Shown here: positions 1 to 12,403 of the stretch, one piece after another
Position numbering within the stretch: position 1 is the first letter of the stretch
How the letters are laid out: each line of letters starts with the position of its first letter
Source: Narthecium ossifragum
Taxonomy: Eukaryota; Streptophyta; Magnoliopsida; Dioscoreales; Nartheciaceae
DNA length: 64,000 nt
Direction: 5' to 3'
NCBI GenBank assembly: GCA_963920575.1
Contig: OY986974.1
Span: 22,055,042-22,119,041, forward strand
Translations under genes and position numbers: made by a program
Notes under the pieces: generated by a model
Databases searched by the model: none
What the model was told of the DNA's origin: nothing
Seen by the model: the letters and a program-made list of their open reading frames with translations, nothing else

Positions 1-3000
1 TTGAAGATAGTTGGTGTCCGTAAGTCTCAACAATGCAGCAATTCTGCCTCAGGGCACCCAGCATTCGAACTTCCCCTAGAAAAGCATACTCAAAGTTTCT
101 AATTTCTTCATCCGATGCCTCAGATGCTTTTAAGATCCGCACCTGCAGAGCATTCCAACGTGAGAAATAATACTAAGAAATGGGGAAAAAATTGCTGCCT
201 AGATATTGAAGAAAAGTATTATATGACCATGTCACATAGGTAAAACTATATCTGCTGCTTTGACTAACAAGGACAGCACAGCGGTCGAATGATATTTTGT
301 TTCCAGATTACCATGTACTTCAGATGTGAAAGCATACATAAAACATCAAGATAATGTTAAATGTGGGCCTGAAAAGGCAAACCTTTACAGCAGCATCAAG
401 AGTTCCAAACTTGCAATGAATCACAGACTGTGCTTCTGCTTTCTCTGTTTCTAAGTGCAATGATAGAGAAGGGAAAGAAGAGCCCATGATCGTAGATCTC
501 TCAACTGTCAAAGGTATGTGAACCCGATTGAGTGGCATATACCTGAAAAGAAAGGAGCCCGATCATAAACTTACACACGTACAGATGTATGTGCTTGCAC
601 TTTGTTTAAATCTATGCAAATAACCACAGTACAAAGGAACCCAAGCTGTCAAAGCAAGAAAAAATAGATCATAGGTAAAAGAAAACAATCTTTTTCATTA
701 TTGGCCAAAAATATCATCATCAAACAACATATTTGGATATTCAATCATCTTCAATAGGCAATAGAGGCAGCCTACAAATATATTAACAAAAAAAGGAACG
801 AATAAGGATGTAGAGACTGCTAAGTATGCAATAAACGCATTCATATTGTGTTTTCTCCCTGAGATAGGTCGGCTGAATAGACCAAAAATACAGGGTGCAT
901 AACCTAAAAAGCTAACGAGCACAAAATGACGGACCAATTACTGTTCAATTAAAGAAGAAAATCAAGAGCTTCCATATCGGACTTCTAAGTGGACTCGAAC
1001 TATCCACAAATTCAGGCTTTAATGGCCACTCAGGACGAGCAGAGGCTAGGATAAAAGGTAGAACGAAGCATTCATCACCTGATGCCAGCCAACCAAACAC
1101 CCCAATGATCATGGACTCCTGCAAATTATAAACCATAATTTGAGTTTAAAGGTTCACACTCATGTCGAATTAGAAAGCACACACTTGTCGCAGTGCAGCG
1201 CGTTTGTGTCGGACAAGACACTCGTTGAACACTTGCCGAACACATATCTGAGACTTTCCCGGCATTTCCTCTTTCTTTCTTAAGGTCCATGATGTGATAG
1301 ACAAACTATGGACGCAAAACAACACACAACCCATGTCTTCTGTATTGGGTGAAGTTTTATAGACAATACCGGTTTAAAAGTGGCTCTCCTTCTTTCCATT
1401 CTTCCACGATCTACAGCCCTGAACTCGAATTCTTAAGATCCGGCAAGTTAATGCCACCTCGGTGTATTGATGTTTAAGCTAAAAAGTATATTTGTTATAA
1501 TTTATTTAGTCATGTATCTTTTAATAAACTATTCTTGTACATATGGCATATAAAAAAGTTCTCTTTCCTACGTGCCGGTGTCATGCATTTTATGAAAATC
1601 GTTGTGTCAATGTGTCCATCTCGTGTCGTATTTTGTCCATGCTTTCTAATGAAGGAGTAGATTTGGTGCTTGATTTAATGGTCAGACTAGCAGTAACAAT
1701 TCTTAACCAGGCCACCCAATCCAAAACACAGCATGGGCGACCACAAATCACCGAAGGGTTAACAAGTCTTAGCAAGATAATAACGAGGTGGGGCTTGATT
1801 TTGGAGAATAATCCCACCCAAGCTGCAAATGTTAAACAGATCGAGTTGAATGATGAAAACCCTATCCCTCCCCCTGCCTAGCGTTGCTGCTCCTCGCAAC
1901 ATCCCAACCTTCTCCGTATCACAATCTGCTTCTAACCCCCGCCTTTGGGTTATGTTGTGCAGTGGATCGCTGTCGGTAGTATACCTGTGCAATTGCGGTG
2001 AACACACAAAAAACATAGAAGACAAGAGAAGAGGAAGACACAAATTAAACGCGGCTCGAGAAATTCCCCTATGTCCATGGGAGAGAGATCTTCTTCGCCT
2101 ATCCCTAAGAATCAGATTAGGTTACAAACACACTCTCTTTTTCACAGCAACTCCAATTTTCTCCAGCCACACACAAACCTTAGCTCAACCCCCGAAACTC
2201 TGTGTAACGCAATATGGTTGAGCCATTCACAAACCCAAGGCATCTTATGCACTAGTATTACCTAACACACAATATAAACATAGCCAACCCATCTCAATTG
2301 TCATCCTTAATCTAGACTCCTAATATAACCTAAATCTTAATATTTACATATGAATGAAAGTGCTGCAGCAGCCTAATGAATGTCATCCCGTTATCCATCA
2401 AGACAGATAGAAACACATTCACAAAAGAAATGTTGATGATAGACTAGACAAAAGAGGGATAGATATAGCTAGATTATAAATAGTTTTTAGGCAGACGAAC
2501 AAACCAGATTAGAGATATGGAAAGATAGAGAAAAGACAAATTCTGCAACTTTTTATGATATTGATAACCCTGTCCACTCAGAAGCACAAGAAATAAGGTA
2601 CAGTGATACGCATAAATGGATGGAAGGACAAAATGGTCCTATGATCTGCTATTACTCCGCGTTATGTAGATTCAACAACGTAATTGATCGTTGAGAACTA
2701 CCCATTGGCCAATGCTGACTACTATTGACTTAATGGTCACATTTATCTAAGTAGTTCTATCCAATGTGGAAATTTAGTAGATTTCAGATTCATCATTTAA
2801 CATAAGGAGAAAGACTACCAAAAAGCATGAATAAACAACAATGAATCATCTTGCATATAGATGGTCAGTATTGGCTGAAAAAAAAATCAAAAGTGTCAAA
2901 AACAAATCAACTTACCTGCAGAAATACTCTGGATCTGATTCTTCTCGTATGTCAGTTGGATGGCATGCATCAACAACCATTCGAACCCATGTACTACCTT

Positions 3001-6000
3001 TCTTAACAGGAATGACATTCCAGGCATGTGGCATGAAATCTAGATAACCCCTTACAAGTTCACATGGAATTGGTGGATCTGCTCGATCACATAAGTACTG
3101 CACATAAAGTATTTCAGATCAACAAACAGTAAAAAGCTCAAAAATGGTAATTAAGAAAATCTCAAGAAGAAAGGTGAGAATGTAAAAATCACCTTCATGA
3201 GCACAGCTCTATGCCTACAAACCCCATAGCGAAGAGTTCCGATGGGAACAACATTGGAATTCTGTGACTGTTTAATCAGCCTCAGTGATTTGTTACAAAT
3301 GGCAGAAAAATCCACATTGTGATTGGTCCCATATCCCTGTTTAGATGCTTCAACATTCTCAGATAAATTCATCATGGAGCAGGTGCAGACAAATGGTTGC
3401 TGCTTATTTAAACCAGCAACAGCTTTTCTTGTCCTCAGAACCAAATTACTACGGTCACTGCCACCAAAACAATCTGATACAAAAAGAGCTAGAAGCGCTG
3501 CCCTCTGCAAATTGTCAGCTAAACCTTCTTCATTTACAGTTGGACTCCACCTCATCAAATTAGACAACAGTAACTGTGCAGTAAAAGCAATTGCATCCAG
3601 TTCTTCATCTTTTTTTCTGAATAAACAAAACAAGTTCTACATCGATTATTTACATGCATGTCATTGTTGGTCAATGATTCAAAAAATTTCCAATAGGTGG
3701 GTCATAACAGAAAATGGGAAAAAAAATTGTGAGAAATATCAACCTGAACTCCCACAGAATCACGACACTAACCTATCCAATAGAATAACTTCACGTGAAT
3801 CAAGGTGCAAACTCTTTTCACAATCTTGTAAGGACATGAAAGAGCGGTCTCGTCCTGCATCATAGAAGCCATCTGGAATAAGGTCATCAGCACTGCAAAA
3901 CGACTCAGAGCTATACTTGCACGATATCTTCGAGCATTCATCTACAGGTCTCCGAAACTTGCACGGTTTAGGATTATCAAGATCCTTGTCGGACTGTCTT
4001 TTTGATTTCGAGATAACTGTAGACGAATCCGAAGCAGAGTTTTCATCCGGCACATTTAGCTCATAAAGTGGAAAAGACAAAGAACCATTATCTCGCCTAC
4101 CAATGTCAAACTCATAACCTTTCTCCAGACTTGCAGGCTTAGTTGTAACACATGAGCAGTCTTCTCCAACAGGACCTATTTTTTTGTTATCAATAAACTC
4201 AAGTGAGACTAGAGTTGGCCCTTCTTTTACAGGAGAATGTTTACTAGATATATCATCTAACTGTAAACATGACTCTGCACCATCTGATATGTTCTCATCA
4301 GCATGAACCTCCATCTCAGGATGACTATCTTCCACTCCAGACAAGTTGCAAGATTCCTCTACCATCTTCACAGCTTTGTCCCCATTGCCATCGTCCCCTC
4401 TCCAATTCCTACTGTAGTTCAAGCGCTCTTGGCGAGCTCTTTGTTGCAAATAATCCCGGCGCTTCCATCTCTTCCTCATCCTTTGTGTTGCACAACATCT
4501 ACTTCTCAACATGATATCAGAAAACGAAGACGAAGAGCTGCCATGATATCCTGATTTCGTGTAGTATCTAGATAAGTTAATCTCATGAGCATGACAAAAA
4601 CATTCAGAACAAAAGAGGCAACATGTACCAAGCCTTAAGCCTTGAAGAATTTACCATTACAAGAACGATTTCCATGAGCCGTATTAGAGGCCAGGTTATA
4701 GACATGCACCACCTCAGCAACATCATCCTCATCAATTCCTTTCGTATTATTTAAGTCACAGGAAATCCATGAAGGAATTTCAACAGAATGGAGCAGCTTA
4801 TTGAACTGTATTTCACAGCACAGGAAATGAGTACAAAAATGGTTATGATGGACACCAAAAACAGATACAGTGCAAATAGCCCAATTGCAAACTAATAAAG
4901 CTGCAACATGATTCATACAAAGAAGGCAGACAACGATTATGGAGGAGATAAAATGGTTCAAAAAGGAATCAGGTTGATAATCGAGACAATTCATCTCAGA
5001 GAGCACTCCCTACATGGATAGAGGAACAACCAGATAATATACGACAGGTTCAGGATCATAATATAAGGTTAAGAATCATGCCCTTCAAGAACACCTCTAG
5101 CTAAGTATCCTAATGGTCCCAAGTTACAAACTTCTACTAAAAGTCTACCTCATAGTTGTTTTGAAGAATATTTCTTGACATCAAATCTCCAAAATATCGA
5201 AGTGATACATGAATTTAATATTACACCTGTGTAACAGCGACTCAGAAATTGTAGGTAAATTATTATTATGAATTGACACAATTTGACTAGAAATCTAAAC
5301 AATGCACGAGAATTATAATGGAGCAGCTCAAATAAGTGATGTTAGGTTTGTATAATACCTGAATATTCAAATACTGGAGGGTATACATAGAGGAGAGCTT
5401 GAGTGATGCCAATGAAGTGAGCCTATTATTTGACAAATCCAAATCTTCCAGTCTTCTTAATAATGAGATTCCCGAAGGCAAATCCACTAATTTGTTATTA
5501 GCAACTTTTAGTAGCTTTAGTTCAGTCAAGTCTGCAATATCGTCTGGCAAGTTCTTTAGCTTATTGAAGGAGAGATCAAGCTCCTCAAGCTTTTTAAGGC
5601 AGCCAATCTCGGGAGGAAGGTACCTACAGATCAAAAGAACAGACCCAAATCACCAATCAAAACGTCAATGTTAGTAACCCCACACATTCATACAAGGATA
5701 ATGATTACATAGTAAGCATGCAAATTAGCATCTATCTGAATACAATTTGAAGTAAGACTTGGTTAATGCATTTTTGGCAGCACCAGGATACATTTAGAGG
5801 TTAATATGCCTTGGATTTCACGCAATTGTGAGATCAATAGAGTATTAGCTTGCTAGAAACATTATCATCTTACTTATCACAAGTTTGAAGCAGACATTAA
5901 CAGAAACCTAAACTTTAGTTTTCACACAATTGTGTCAATGAACCATTGAAGTACTTCGAGAAACTATCGGCAACAAATTGGCATTGACTACCACAAGCAT

Positions 6001-7057
6001 TCAAATTCATTTGTAATTGGGCAAATCAACCATAGAACATCATGACTCAGAAGTATCACAAAAATTGGTGGCATGCTAGCATGCATGCCCTGCATTGTCT
6101 AGAAAGGATGTGAATGTTATGCAAAAGCTGTTCTTAACATATGTTGCATCTTCTAGAAAGCATGATACCTATAATCCAAATGAAAATGTAATGCAAAAGC
6201 AGTGACAGGATATATGACAAAAGCCAACATCTATTCTATTGTTCAGAAAGCATGATAATATAATCCAAAAACTCTTGCTCTTGGAAAAAGGGCAGATGCG
6301 CAATGTAACAAAAAATTTAGTAGGCACAGTGAACTGAAAGTCCAACAACTCTAGTTCTCCATCCTATTCAAAACACAAAATTCAAATCTTGCATCAAATT
6401 ACTCCTAATATCTAGTGAACAAGAAACAAGTATGTCAAAAACACTATTTATACTAACTGAGTACGCACTTGCTAATTCCATATCCAGCAATCCATTGAGC
6501 CAAAACAAGATAATGACTATCAATGAAAGCATGGTAATTCAAAATTGCCTCCAAAAGTACCTAATAGAGAAATGACAGACAGAGAGCTTCCTGAGGCACT
6601 TAAGCCCAGCAATCTCGTTCAAAACAGAAAAAGCTGATGGCCTAGGCGGAACCCTACACAGCTCAAGCTCCCTCAAAGTCTTCAGCTTCTCCAACGAGAA
6701 TCCTGCGATCCCAACCGCTGATACCTTCACCTGCAACCTCTCGAGTTCAACCAACCCCGCAGCCTCCGGTGGCAACACCTCCACCTCGTTGGCGAAGAAC
6801 TTGAGCGATTTGACACTCCCAACCCGCCCAATCGCCCTCGGGATCAGGTAAAAGTTATTCTTGTAAACATACAACACCTCGGATGGCGTCGGCGACCTCT
6901 GGAGAAAGGCCACCTCCCAGGCCTTCTCCGAGACATCGATCACTACCTCCTCGCGGCGGTCCGATTCAAGATCCTCGTCGGCGGATGCAGCGGGGGAGTC
7001 CTCCGCCGGGGTTAATCTCGAGGCCGGGACAATCTCCAGCAGCTGGGGACATTCCAT
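1..7057 (-). CDS. LRR-EDR1-Raf-like protein kinase, C-terminus beyond the window
   Basis: Eight exons join with consistent phases: 7057-6561, 5623-5359, 4805-4655, 4550-3773, 3616-3193, 3097-2916, 542-383 and 142-<1, giving 866 codons before the edge. Exon 1 starts MECPQLLEIVP. Exons 1-2 hold leucine-rich repeats (LEELDLSFNKLKNLP, LEDLDLSNNRLTSL). The middle has a basic stretch (RMRKRWKRRDYLQ) and a low-complexity linker. Exons 5-6 match the EDR1 regulatory domain (RYGVCRHRAVLMKYL, PHAWNVIPVKKGSTWVRMV). The last visible exon is the kinase N-lobe (FLGEVRMLGAL, IVETYGH). The order LRR, EDR1, kinase matches the single-copy plant family typified by Arabidopsis At1g04210 (about 1110 aa), so roughly 245 residues, including the catalytic and activation loops, are missing. 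It is probably a cytosolic Ser/Thr kinase; its substrate is unknown. The sixth intron is long (543-2915) and contains an LTR remnant. Confidence 0.9.
543..2915 (-). other. 2.37-kb sixth intron of the LRR-EDR1 kinase gene
   Basis: The splice sites are well defined: the donor is GTAAGT after ...TTCTGCAG at 2916, and the acceptor is TTTTCAG before 542. Apart from the LTR-like stretch at about 1690-2340 there are short GTGTCGGACA-like motifs near 1185-1250 and 1575-1645 resembling decayed dispersed repeats. Small open frames here (for example 945-1136 minus) have no recognisable similarity and are not needed to join the flanking exons, because codon phase and family alignment run directly from 2916 to 542. 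Confidence 0.7.
1690..2340. mobile_element. Decayed Copia-type LTR fragment in a kinase intron
   Basis: The stretch around 1995-2165 (GAACACACAAAAAACATAG, then AAATTAAACGCGGCTCGAG, then GATTAGGTTACAAACACAC) has the layout of the transcribed part of many plant Copia LTRs: an ACA-rich segment, an ATTTACGYGG-like core, then a purine-rich ATTACAAA segment. The 49391-50194 LTR in this window has the equivalent GATTTACGTGGAAAACC. No coding part and no clear TG...CA ends or target duplication were found, so the borders are approximate and orientation is left open. Confidence 0.4.
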
Positions 7058-7220
7058 GGATGGCCTGAAGCCCTTGATTCATCCAAGACGGATGGGCTGC
7101 AAGAAAGATGGCTTCTGGAGGCGATATGAGCCCTCCGAATAGGGAATTCTAGGGTTTTGCGGTGTCTTTTCAGCCTAGGGTTTCTGAAGAGGAAACGCCC
7201 TCTTTGAAACCCCGTCGCTG

Positions 7221-7230
7221 CTTATATTGC
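7221..7230 (-). promoter_or_regulatory. Candidate TATA box of the LRR-EDR1 kinase gene
   Basis: The minus strand reads GCAATATAAG about 165 bp upstream of the start codon at 7057, a plausible TATA position given a 5' UTR of about 130 nt. It is the only TATA-like motif found close to the gene on that strand. This is inferred from sequence alone. Confidence 0.3.
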
Positions 7231-8300
7231 GTTTGGTATGGGTCAAGGTTAAGAGATTTTATTTTAGATTTTAGAATTAATTTTGTAACAAATACTTGAA
7301 ATAATGGAAAATTAGAACAAAGAATGAAAATAACTTTAGAAATAACTTTATAATAATTATTGGGATAAAGAAAAAGATGTTTGAAAATAAAGCATAAAAT
7401 AAGTGGTGGATTCGGAGAATAGCCTGTTAAGGTTATTCTCAAAATTTATAACGGGTTTTTTATGTTAACAAATTTGGGTGGAAAAATAGGAATAAAATAG
7501 TAATAATTACATGAAATTAAAAAAAAAAAGTAAAATAATAGTAAATAAAATGAAGATAAATAGATAATGATTATTTGAGATAGGAAAAAAAACATGCATT
7601 AGCGGATAAATATGGGACATACCAAACATGAGCTAAAAATTTTGTTGATATTAAATGAAAAATCGGAATAACCTATCTAAAACCTATCCTAATTCCATGA
7701 CAATCCCCCGTGGTCCAACCGACACAGTAACGCAATGCCATTAAAATCTCGAATTTGCACGTTTATTTCTAAAAAAACTGTATTAACAAAATTATCATAG
7801 TTTAATATAATATAGTTATATATAAAAAATATCCCAACAATTAATTTGTGAGTCATATTCTCATAATATTTCTCATGATGCCATTAAAATAAAATGACAC
7901 TGGTCAGAAAATCAAACCTGTATTATTGGAATTTTTAACAATCATTTATCTTAATAATTAAAATTGCTAAAACACTTCGGCCGCTGAGGAGTTTACTACT
8001 TTATTTGTACTTTATAAATTACGATTATTTTATGTCTTTGGCGCAAAACATGTCATTTTGGTTGAGAATTATTATTAAAGAATCAAAACTCTCAACTTAT
8101 AAATAAGGATTTCAATACAAACTATATATCTCGTAAATAGAACACGAAACGATCATATATTGCGTTACCAATCTCAAGGCATTTGAGCGGTGGATGCATC
8201 GGGCGCACGTATGCGCGGAACCACCAGAGGTTTCTCCAAGGAATGGCGCCAGAACGGATTTCAAATGAGTATTGAACTCGTTCTAAAACCAACGCCGCCT
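7231..8300. other. Intergenic region between the divergent kinase and DMC1 genes
   Basis: About 1.1 kb of very AT-rich sequence (many A-runs and TATATA-like stretches between 7250 and 8150), turning GC-richer from about 8180 on approaching DMC1. No ORF, RNA gene or recognisable mobile element was seen. It must contain the upstream regions of both divergent genes. Confidence 0.6.
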
Positions 8301-8310
8301 CGCTGAGCCC

Positions 8311-8317
8311 TATAAAT
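8311..8317 (+). promoter_or_regulatory. Candidate TATA box of DMC1
   Basis: TATAAAT lies about 180 bp upstream of the DMC1 start codon (8492) in a GC-rich context (GAGCCCTATAAATTCC). With initiation some 30 bp downstream the 5' UTR would be about 150 nt. Inferred from motif and position only. Confidence 0.5.
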
Positions 8318-8491
8318 TCCAGACCGAAACCAACCTAAAATTTGAAATTCCTCTCCTTTCTCCACTCCAGTGCTCTCCTAGTAACGAGGATGATCGATCT
8401 CAAGTGAGAGACGAGCTCGATTTGATAGTTGCGTTTAGTCTCGATTTGATAGCTGTGGACCTTAGCGATCTCGGTGATCTGGTGGTGTTCG

Positions 8492-11400
8492 ATGGCAAGC
8501 AGGTACGAAGGAGAGGGCCAGCTCCAACTCGTCGATCGAGAGGATGTCGAGGAGGAGGAGGACTGCTTCGAATCGATCGATAAGTGTGAGTAACGAGTGA
8601 AATCTCTTGAAACATTAGTTTATCGGCCGATATTCTATGGTTTTCCCACTTTTTGAGCGAGGTTTGGGAAAATCTCAATTAGGTTGGGGATCTCCTGGAT
8701 CGGTTCTCTTCGTTTAGTCTTTTTGGCTTTAGTTGATGGATAAATCTGAGTTCTGAGATAGGTGTCTCTCTTAGCAGATCAGTGGAGATTTTCTTGTAAG
8801 AGATCAACCCGTTTTCTAGCATTTTGTTGTTATGTTGCTATGCCCATGGAAATTTAGTCAGGTTTCGAATTCTAGCACGAGATCTGCTTCGTTCTTCTCT
8901 CTTTCTTGTTCGATTCAGTTGCTTCAACGAGATCTAAAGCCGCAGATCATATGCCGGGATTCTCTGCTATTTTTTCCTGTTTTCTAATGAGTTTTCACCA
9001 AAATCTAGATATCTGGGAGTCCTGCAACGAGATCTCTGTTAGTTCTTTTGTTTATCTCGTTATCTTCATCGAGATCAATGAAATTTAGATCCGAGGTAGA
9101 TAGCCGGAGAAATTCTAGTCCCTCGCTTGGTATTTTCTAAATTTTCGCTGTTATCTGGATTTTTCTGGAAATTAAGACGGATTTCCAACTCTGAGCAGAG
9201 TTCTGGGGTAATTCCTTGGATTATTTCTTGAAGTTAAATGGAGAGAATTGATATCCGAGATTATTCTTCTTGAAAATCTTAGGATTGCTGGTGGAACTTT
9301 TAGTTTTCCCGTTTCTACCGAGTTTGTCAGGTACTTTCGGATCGATAGAGCTTTCCTCATAGATCCGGCTTGTTCTTCTCTCTCCTTTGATTCATCTGCT
9401 TAATTGGTGAACGAACATAATTTGAGATCGTTCTTGTTATTGTCTTCGATTTTTTGCTTCGATCTGGGATCTTTTTTCCTTCCTTGCCCTCTTTCTCGTG
9501 GATCTCCTTTAGCTTCGTTTGATTCAATATAATTCGCTTAAATTCCTATTCCACTTCTTTTTGTCGTCGCTGCGACCTTTTCCCCAGTGATTTCTCAAGG
9601 AATCAATGCCGGAGACGTCAAGAAGCTCCAGGACGCAGGGATCTACACCGTCAATGGCCTTATGATGCATACCAAAAAGGTTTAAGCAATCGCCGACAGC
9701 AAATGTCCAAAACCCATTGATGTTATCCACTTATTCGAGTCTAATCTCGCACAATTTTTTGGTTGTTTTTGTAGAACCTCACAGGGATAAAGGGATTGTC
9801 CGAAGCTAAGGTGGATAAGATTTGCGAGGCAGCCGAGAAGCTCGTGGTTAGTGATCCAATCCTCCTAAAAAGCACTGTTCTTACCTCTTCGCGCCTTAAT
9901 TCTGCTTTCTTTCCCTTGTTTGGCTGGACCTTTTAGTTTATATTCTCGATCTGTTTCTTTTTCGCTTTCTCAGAACGTTGGCTACGTGACTGGAAGCGAT
10001 ATCCTCCTCAAAGTAAGACTCCATGACTTTTCCCTGTTTGAAGGATTGATTAATTAGGTCTTCCTGGGAGGGTTATAGCGTAGTTAGCCTCAACCACCGA
10101 GGTGGCAGCCTTCCACAATGATGCTTGACGAACATAGCGAGATAGTACAATGGGCTGTCCAGGTGCATGCGAGGATGTGATTTAATTTAACGGCTTAGAT
10201 GCTCCAACTCTTGTTAGTCGGTACATAGACGTCCTTTTATTAGCGTTTTGATTCGAAATTGGAACAGGAAACGTAGTTTGACGCTTGTTATTTCTGTGGT
10301 TTCTACAGAGGAAGTCGGTGGTCAAAATCACGACCGGGAGCCAAGCGCTCGACGAGCTACTTGGCGGTAAACTTGATTTTAATGAACTGTTTATTTTCGA
10401 CAAGGGGAATCACTGCAGTGAATTAATTGTATGACTGGTTTTGCAACTCAATTGTTTAAGGTGGTATCGAGACGCTCGCGATCACGGAGGCCTTTGGCGA
10501 GTTCCGGTGAGAACTTCTACCTACGTGTTCAAACTGTCAAGAATATCCGGTATCTTTTCATTCCATCCCGACCGTTGGTTGTGAATCCAACAGATCAGGA
10601 AAGACCCAGCTGGCCCATACCCTCTGCGTCTCCACCCAGGTACGTGTCATTGCTAGGTGCACGGCTACATCATCTTCTAGATGGTTTTTGGTCGCCAGGA
10701 TCGGACTGCGATTAGTTGCTTGATGAGACCATTCAAACATGCAGCTTCCGGTCCATATGCATGGGGGCAACGGGAAGGTCGCGTACATCGACACCGAGGG
10801 GACATTGTATCCTTCTCTTTGTCTATTCAGACGATCTCCAAGTAAATTGTGATATAATAATTAGGATCGGAGGGCTATTAGCTTAACCTTAACGCACAAC
10901 CCACAGCCGGCCAGATAGGATCGTCCCAATAGCGGAGAGGTTTGGAATGGACGCCGGAGCAGTTCTTGACAATGTATACCCGCGATATTTGTGCCCTTTA
11001 CTTCGGTTTCAGGCCAATGAGGGATTTAATATAGTGGGTTCTTTTCTGTGTGTTTGAGAAGATAATATATGCGCGCGCCTATACGTACGAGCACCAATAC
11101 AACCTGCTTCTGGGCTTAGCCGCGAAGATGTCCGAAGAGCCTTTTAGGCTTCTGGTGAGTTCTTGATCTCAGTTTTCTACATCTATTCATGGCAGTAAAA
11201 AGGCTAGGTGTCGTATCAACGTATCTCTGAGCGTCATTGTACATGCAAACTAAGGTTTTTTTTTGCCTATTTGAAACTTTGGAGGAGCTTGTTTTAAAAT
11301 TGTTATTTCTGGCAGATTGTTGACTCGGTCATAGCATTGTTTCGCGTAGACTTCTCGGGCAGAGGAGAGCTTGCAGAGCGCCAGGTATAGAACCCTTCGC

Positions 11401-12403
11401 CCAAGAGTCTCTCCAGATCAGTAGACAAAGCACGCTTTAGAAAACGTTTGCAGACTATGATTTCCACCTATTTCTCCTCGGCCCATTAGATGATAATGAT
11501 CTAATTCATCGATAGATATCTATCAATTAAATGAACTAATCCATTGATAGTGTTCTATCAATGAATTAACATTCTCGATATATTAAGGAGCATGTGCAGC
11601 GTACGCAAATCTTTACCCACTTCTCCTCACTGGTCCCGTCGTTTCATCTTCTCCCCACTGGGCATAGCTCACGTTCTCGTTTCTATGCAGCAAAAGCTGG
11701 CACAAATGCTCTCCCGCCTGATCAAGATCGCCGAGGAGTTCAACGTCGCTGTTTACATGACCAACCAAGGTAACTGTCTCGAGAACTTGGTATATATTGA
11801 TATATATATATGATTTTTGTGTCAAATTTCCTAATTTACATTAGGCAGATGTTGGGATGTTTAAATTTTAAATCGTAAAGTCGTTTTGAGACTATTCATT
11901 TACAGCTCCACAATACCAAATTCTTCATAAAAGAAGTTCAATTTGTATTAATCATCTAGTCCAACTCCTAGCTTCCAAGGTCTCAGTGGCTTTTTGTCAT
12001 GATGCACGGCAGTAATTGCGGATCCGGGTGGGGGAGTGTTCATATCAGATCCGAAGAAGCCAGCCGGAGGGCACGTGCTGGCGCACGCCTCCACCATCCG
12101 ACTGATGCTGAGGAAGGGGAAGGGCGAGCAGCGCGTCTGCAAGATCTTCGACGCTCCCAACCTTCCAGAGGCTGAAGCTATATCCTTTTAAAAAGTTAAC
12201 AAAAGAGAAAAAACAAAACAAAACAATCTCTTCCTACCCTAATTGCCTTAGAGCATTAGGGTCTGACCTAGACCAATAGAAGGAAAATATCATGCCATTC
12301 TCCAACGCTTGATAATAATGCTTGCATGTATGAAGCTTGACCTTGACCTTGGGAGCACATTTTCCAGATAACACCAGGAGGCATTGCTGATGCGAAGGAC
12401 TGA
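8492..12403 (+). CDS. DMC1: Meiotic recombinase DMC1 (RecA/RAD51 family)
   Basis: Fourteen exons join without a phase break: 8492-8585, 9588-9679, 9775-9846, 9974-10012, 10309-10366, 10461-10506, 10594-10639, 10745-10806, 10907-10973, 11062-11154, 11316-11384, 11691-11769, 12013-12179 and 12359-12403. The product is 342 aa, against about 344 for Arabidopsis and rice DMC1. It begins [18 protein letters not shown] with the acidic [12 protein letters not shown] segment characteristic of DMC1 rather than RAD51. Next come the N-terminal helix-hairpin-helix region ([15 protein letters not shown]), Walker A GEFRSGKT (131-138) and Walker B RLLIVD (about 221-226). The C-terminus is [16 protein letters not shown]1 polymerises on single-stranded DNA at meiotic double-strand breaks and drives strand exchange between homologues. 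No disabling change is seen. Introns 8 and 13 carry U12-type signals. Confidence 0.96.
10807..10906 (+). other. U12-type GT-AG intron (DMC1 intron 8)
   Basis: This 100-bp intron begins GTATCCTTCT, matching the U12 donor consensus RTATCCTTT over the first eight positions. A branch motif CCTTAAC lies at 10887-10893, with its adenosine 14 nt from the AG end, inside the 10-16 nt window of U12 introns. It has no clear polypyrimidine tract. It splits the Phe codon in GTF/RPDRIVP. Confidence 0.85.
12180..12358 (+). other. U12-type AT-AC intron (DMC1 intron 13)
   Basis: This 179-bp intron starts ATATCCTTTT, matching the AT-AC class U12 donor, and ends GGGAGCAC. The branch motif CCTTGAC at 12341-12347 puts its adenosine 12 nt from the AC end. 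Splicing here joins ...PEAEA to IFQITPGG and restores the DMC1 C-terminus. No GT-AG alternative yields the conserved ending. Reading through would add only two residues before TAA, producing a protein that lacks the last exon. Confidence 0.9.

Noticed and set aside
945..1136. Minus-strand ORF with an acceptor-like AG before it, a possible extra exon of the kinase gene
   Set aside because: Exon phases and family alignment connect 2916 directly to 542, and the peptide has no similarity to the EDR1-kinase linker.
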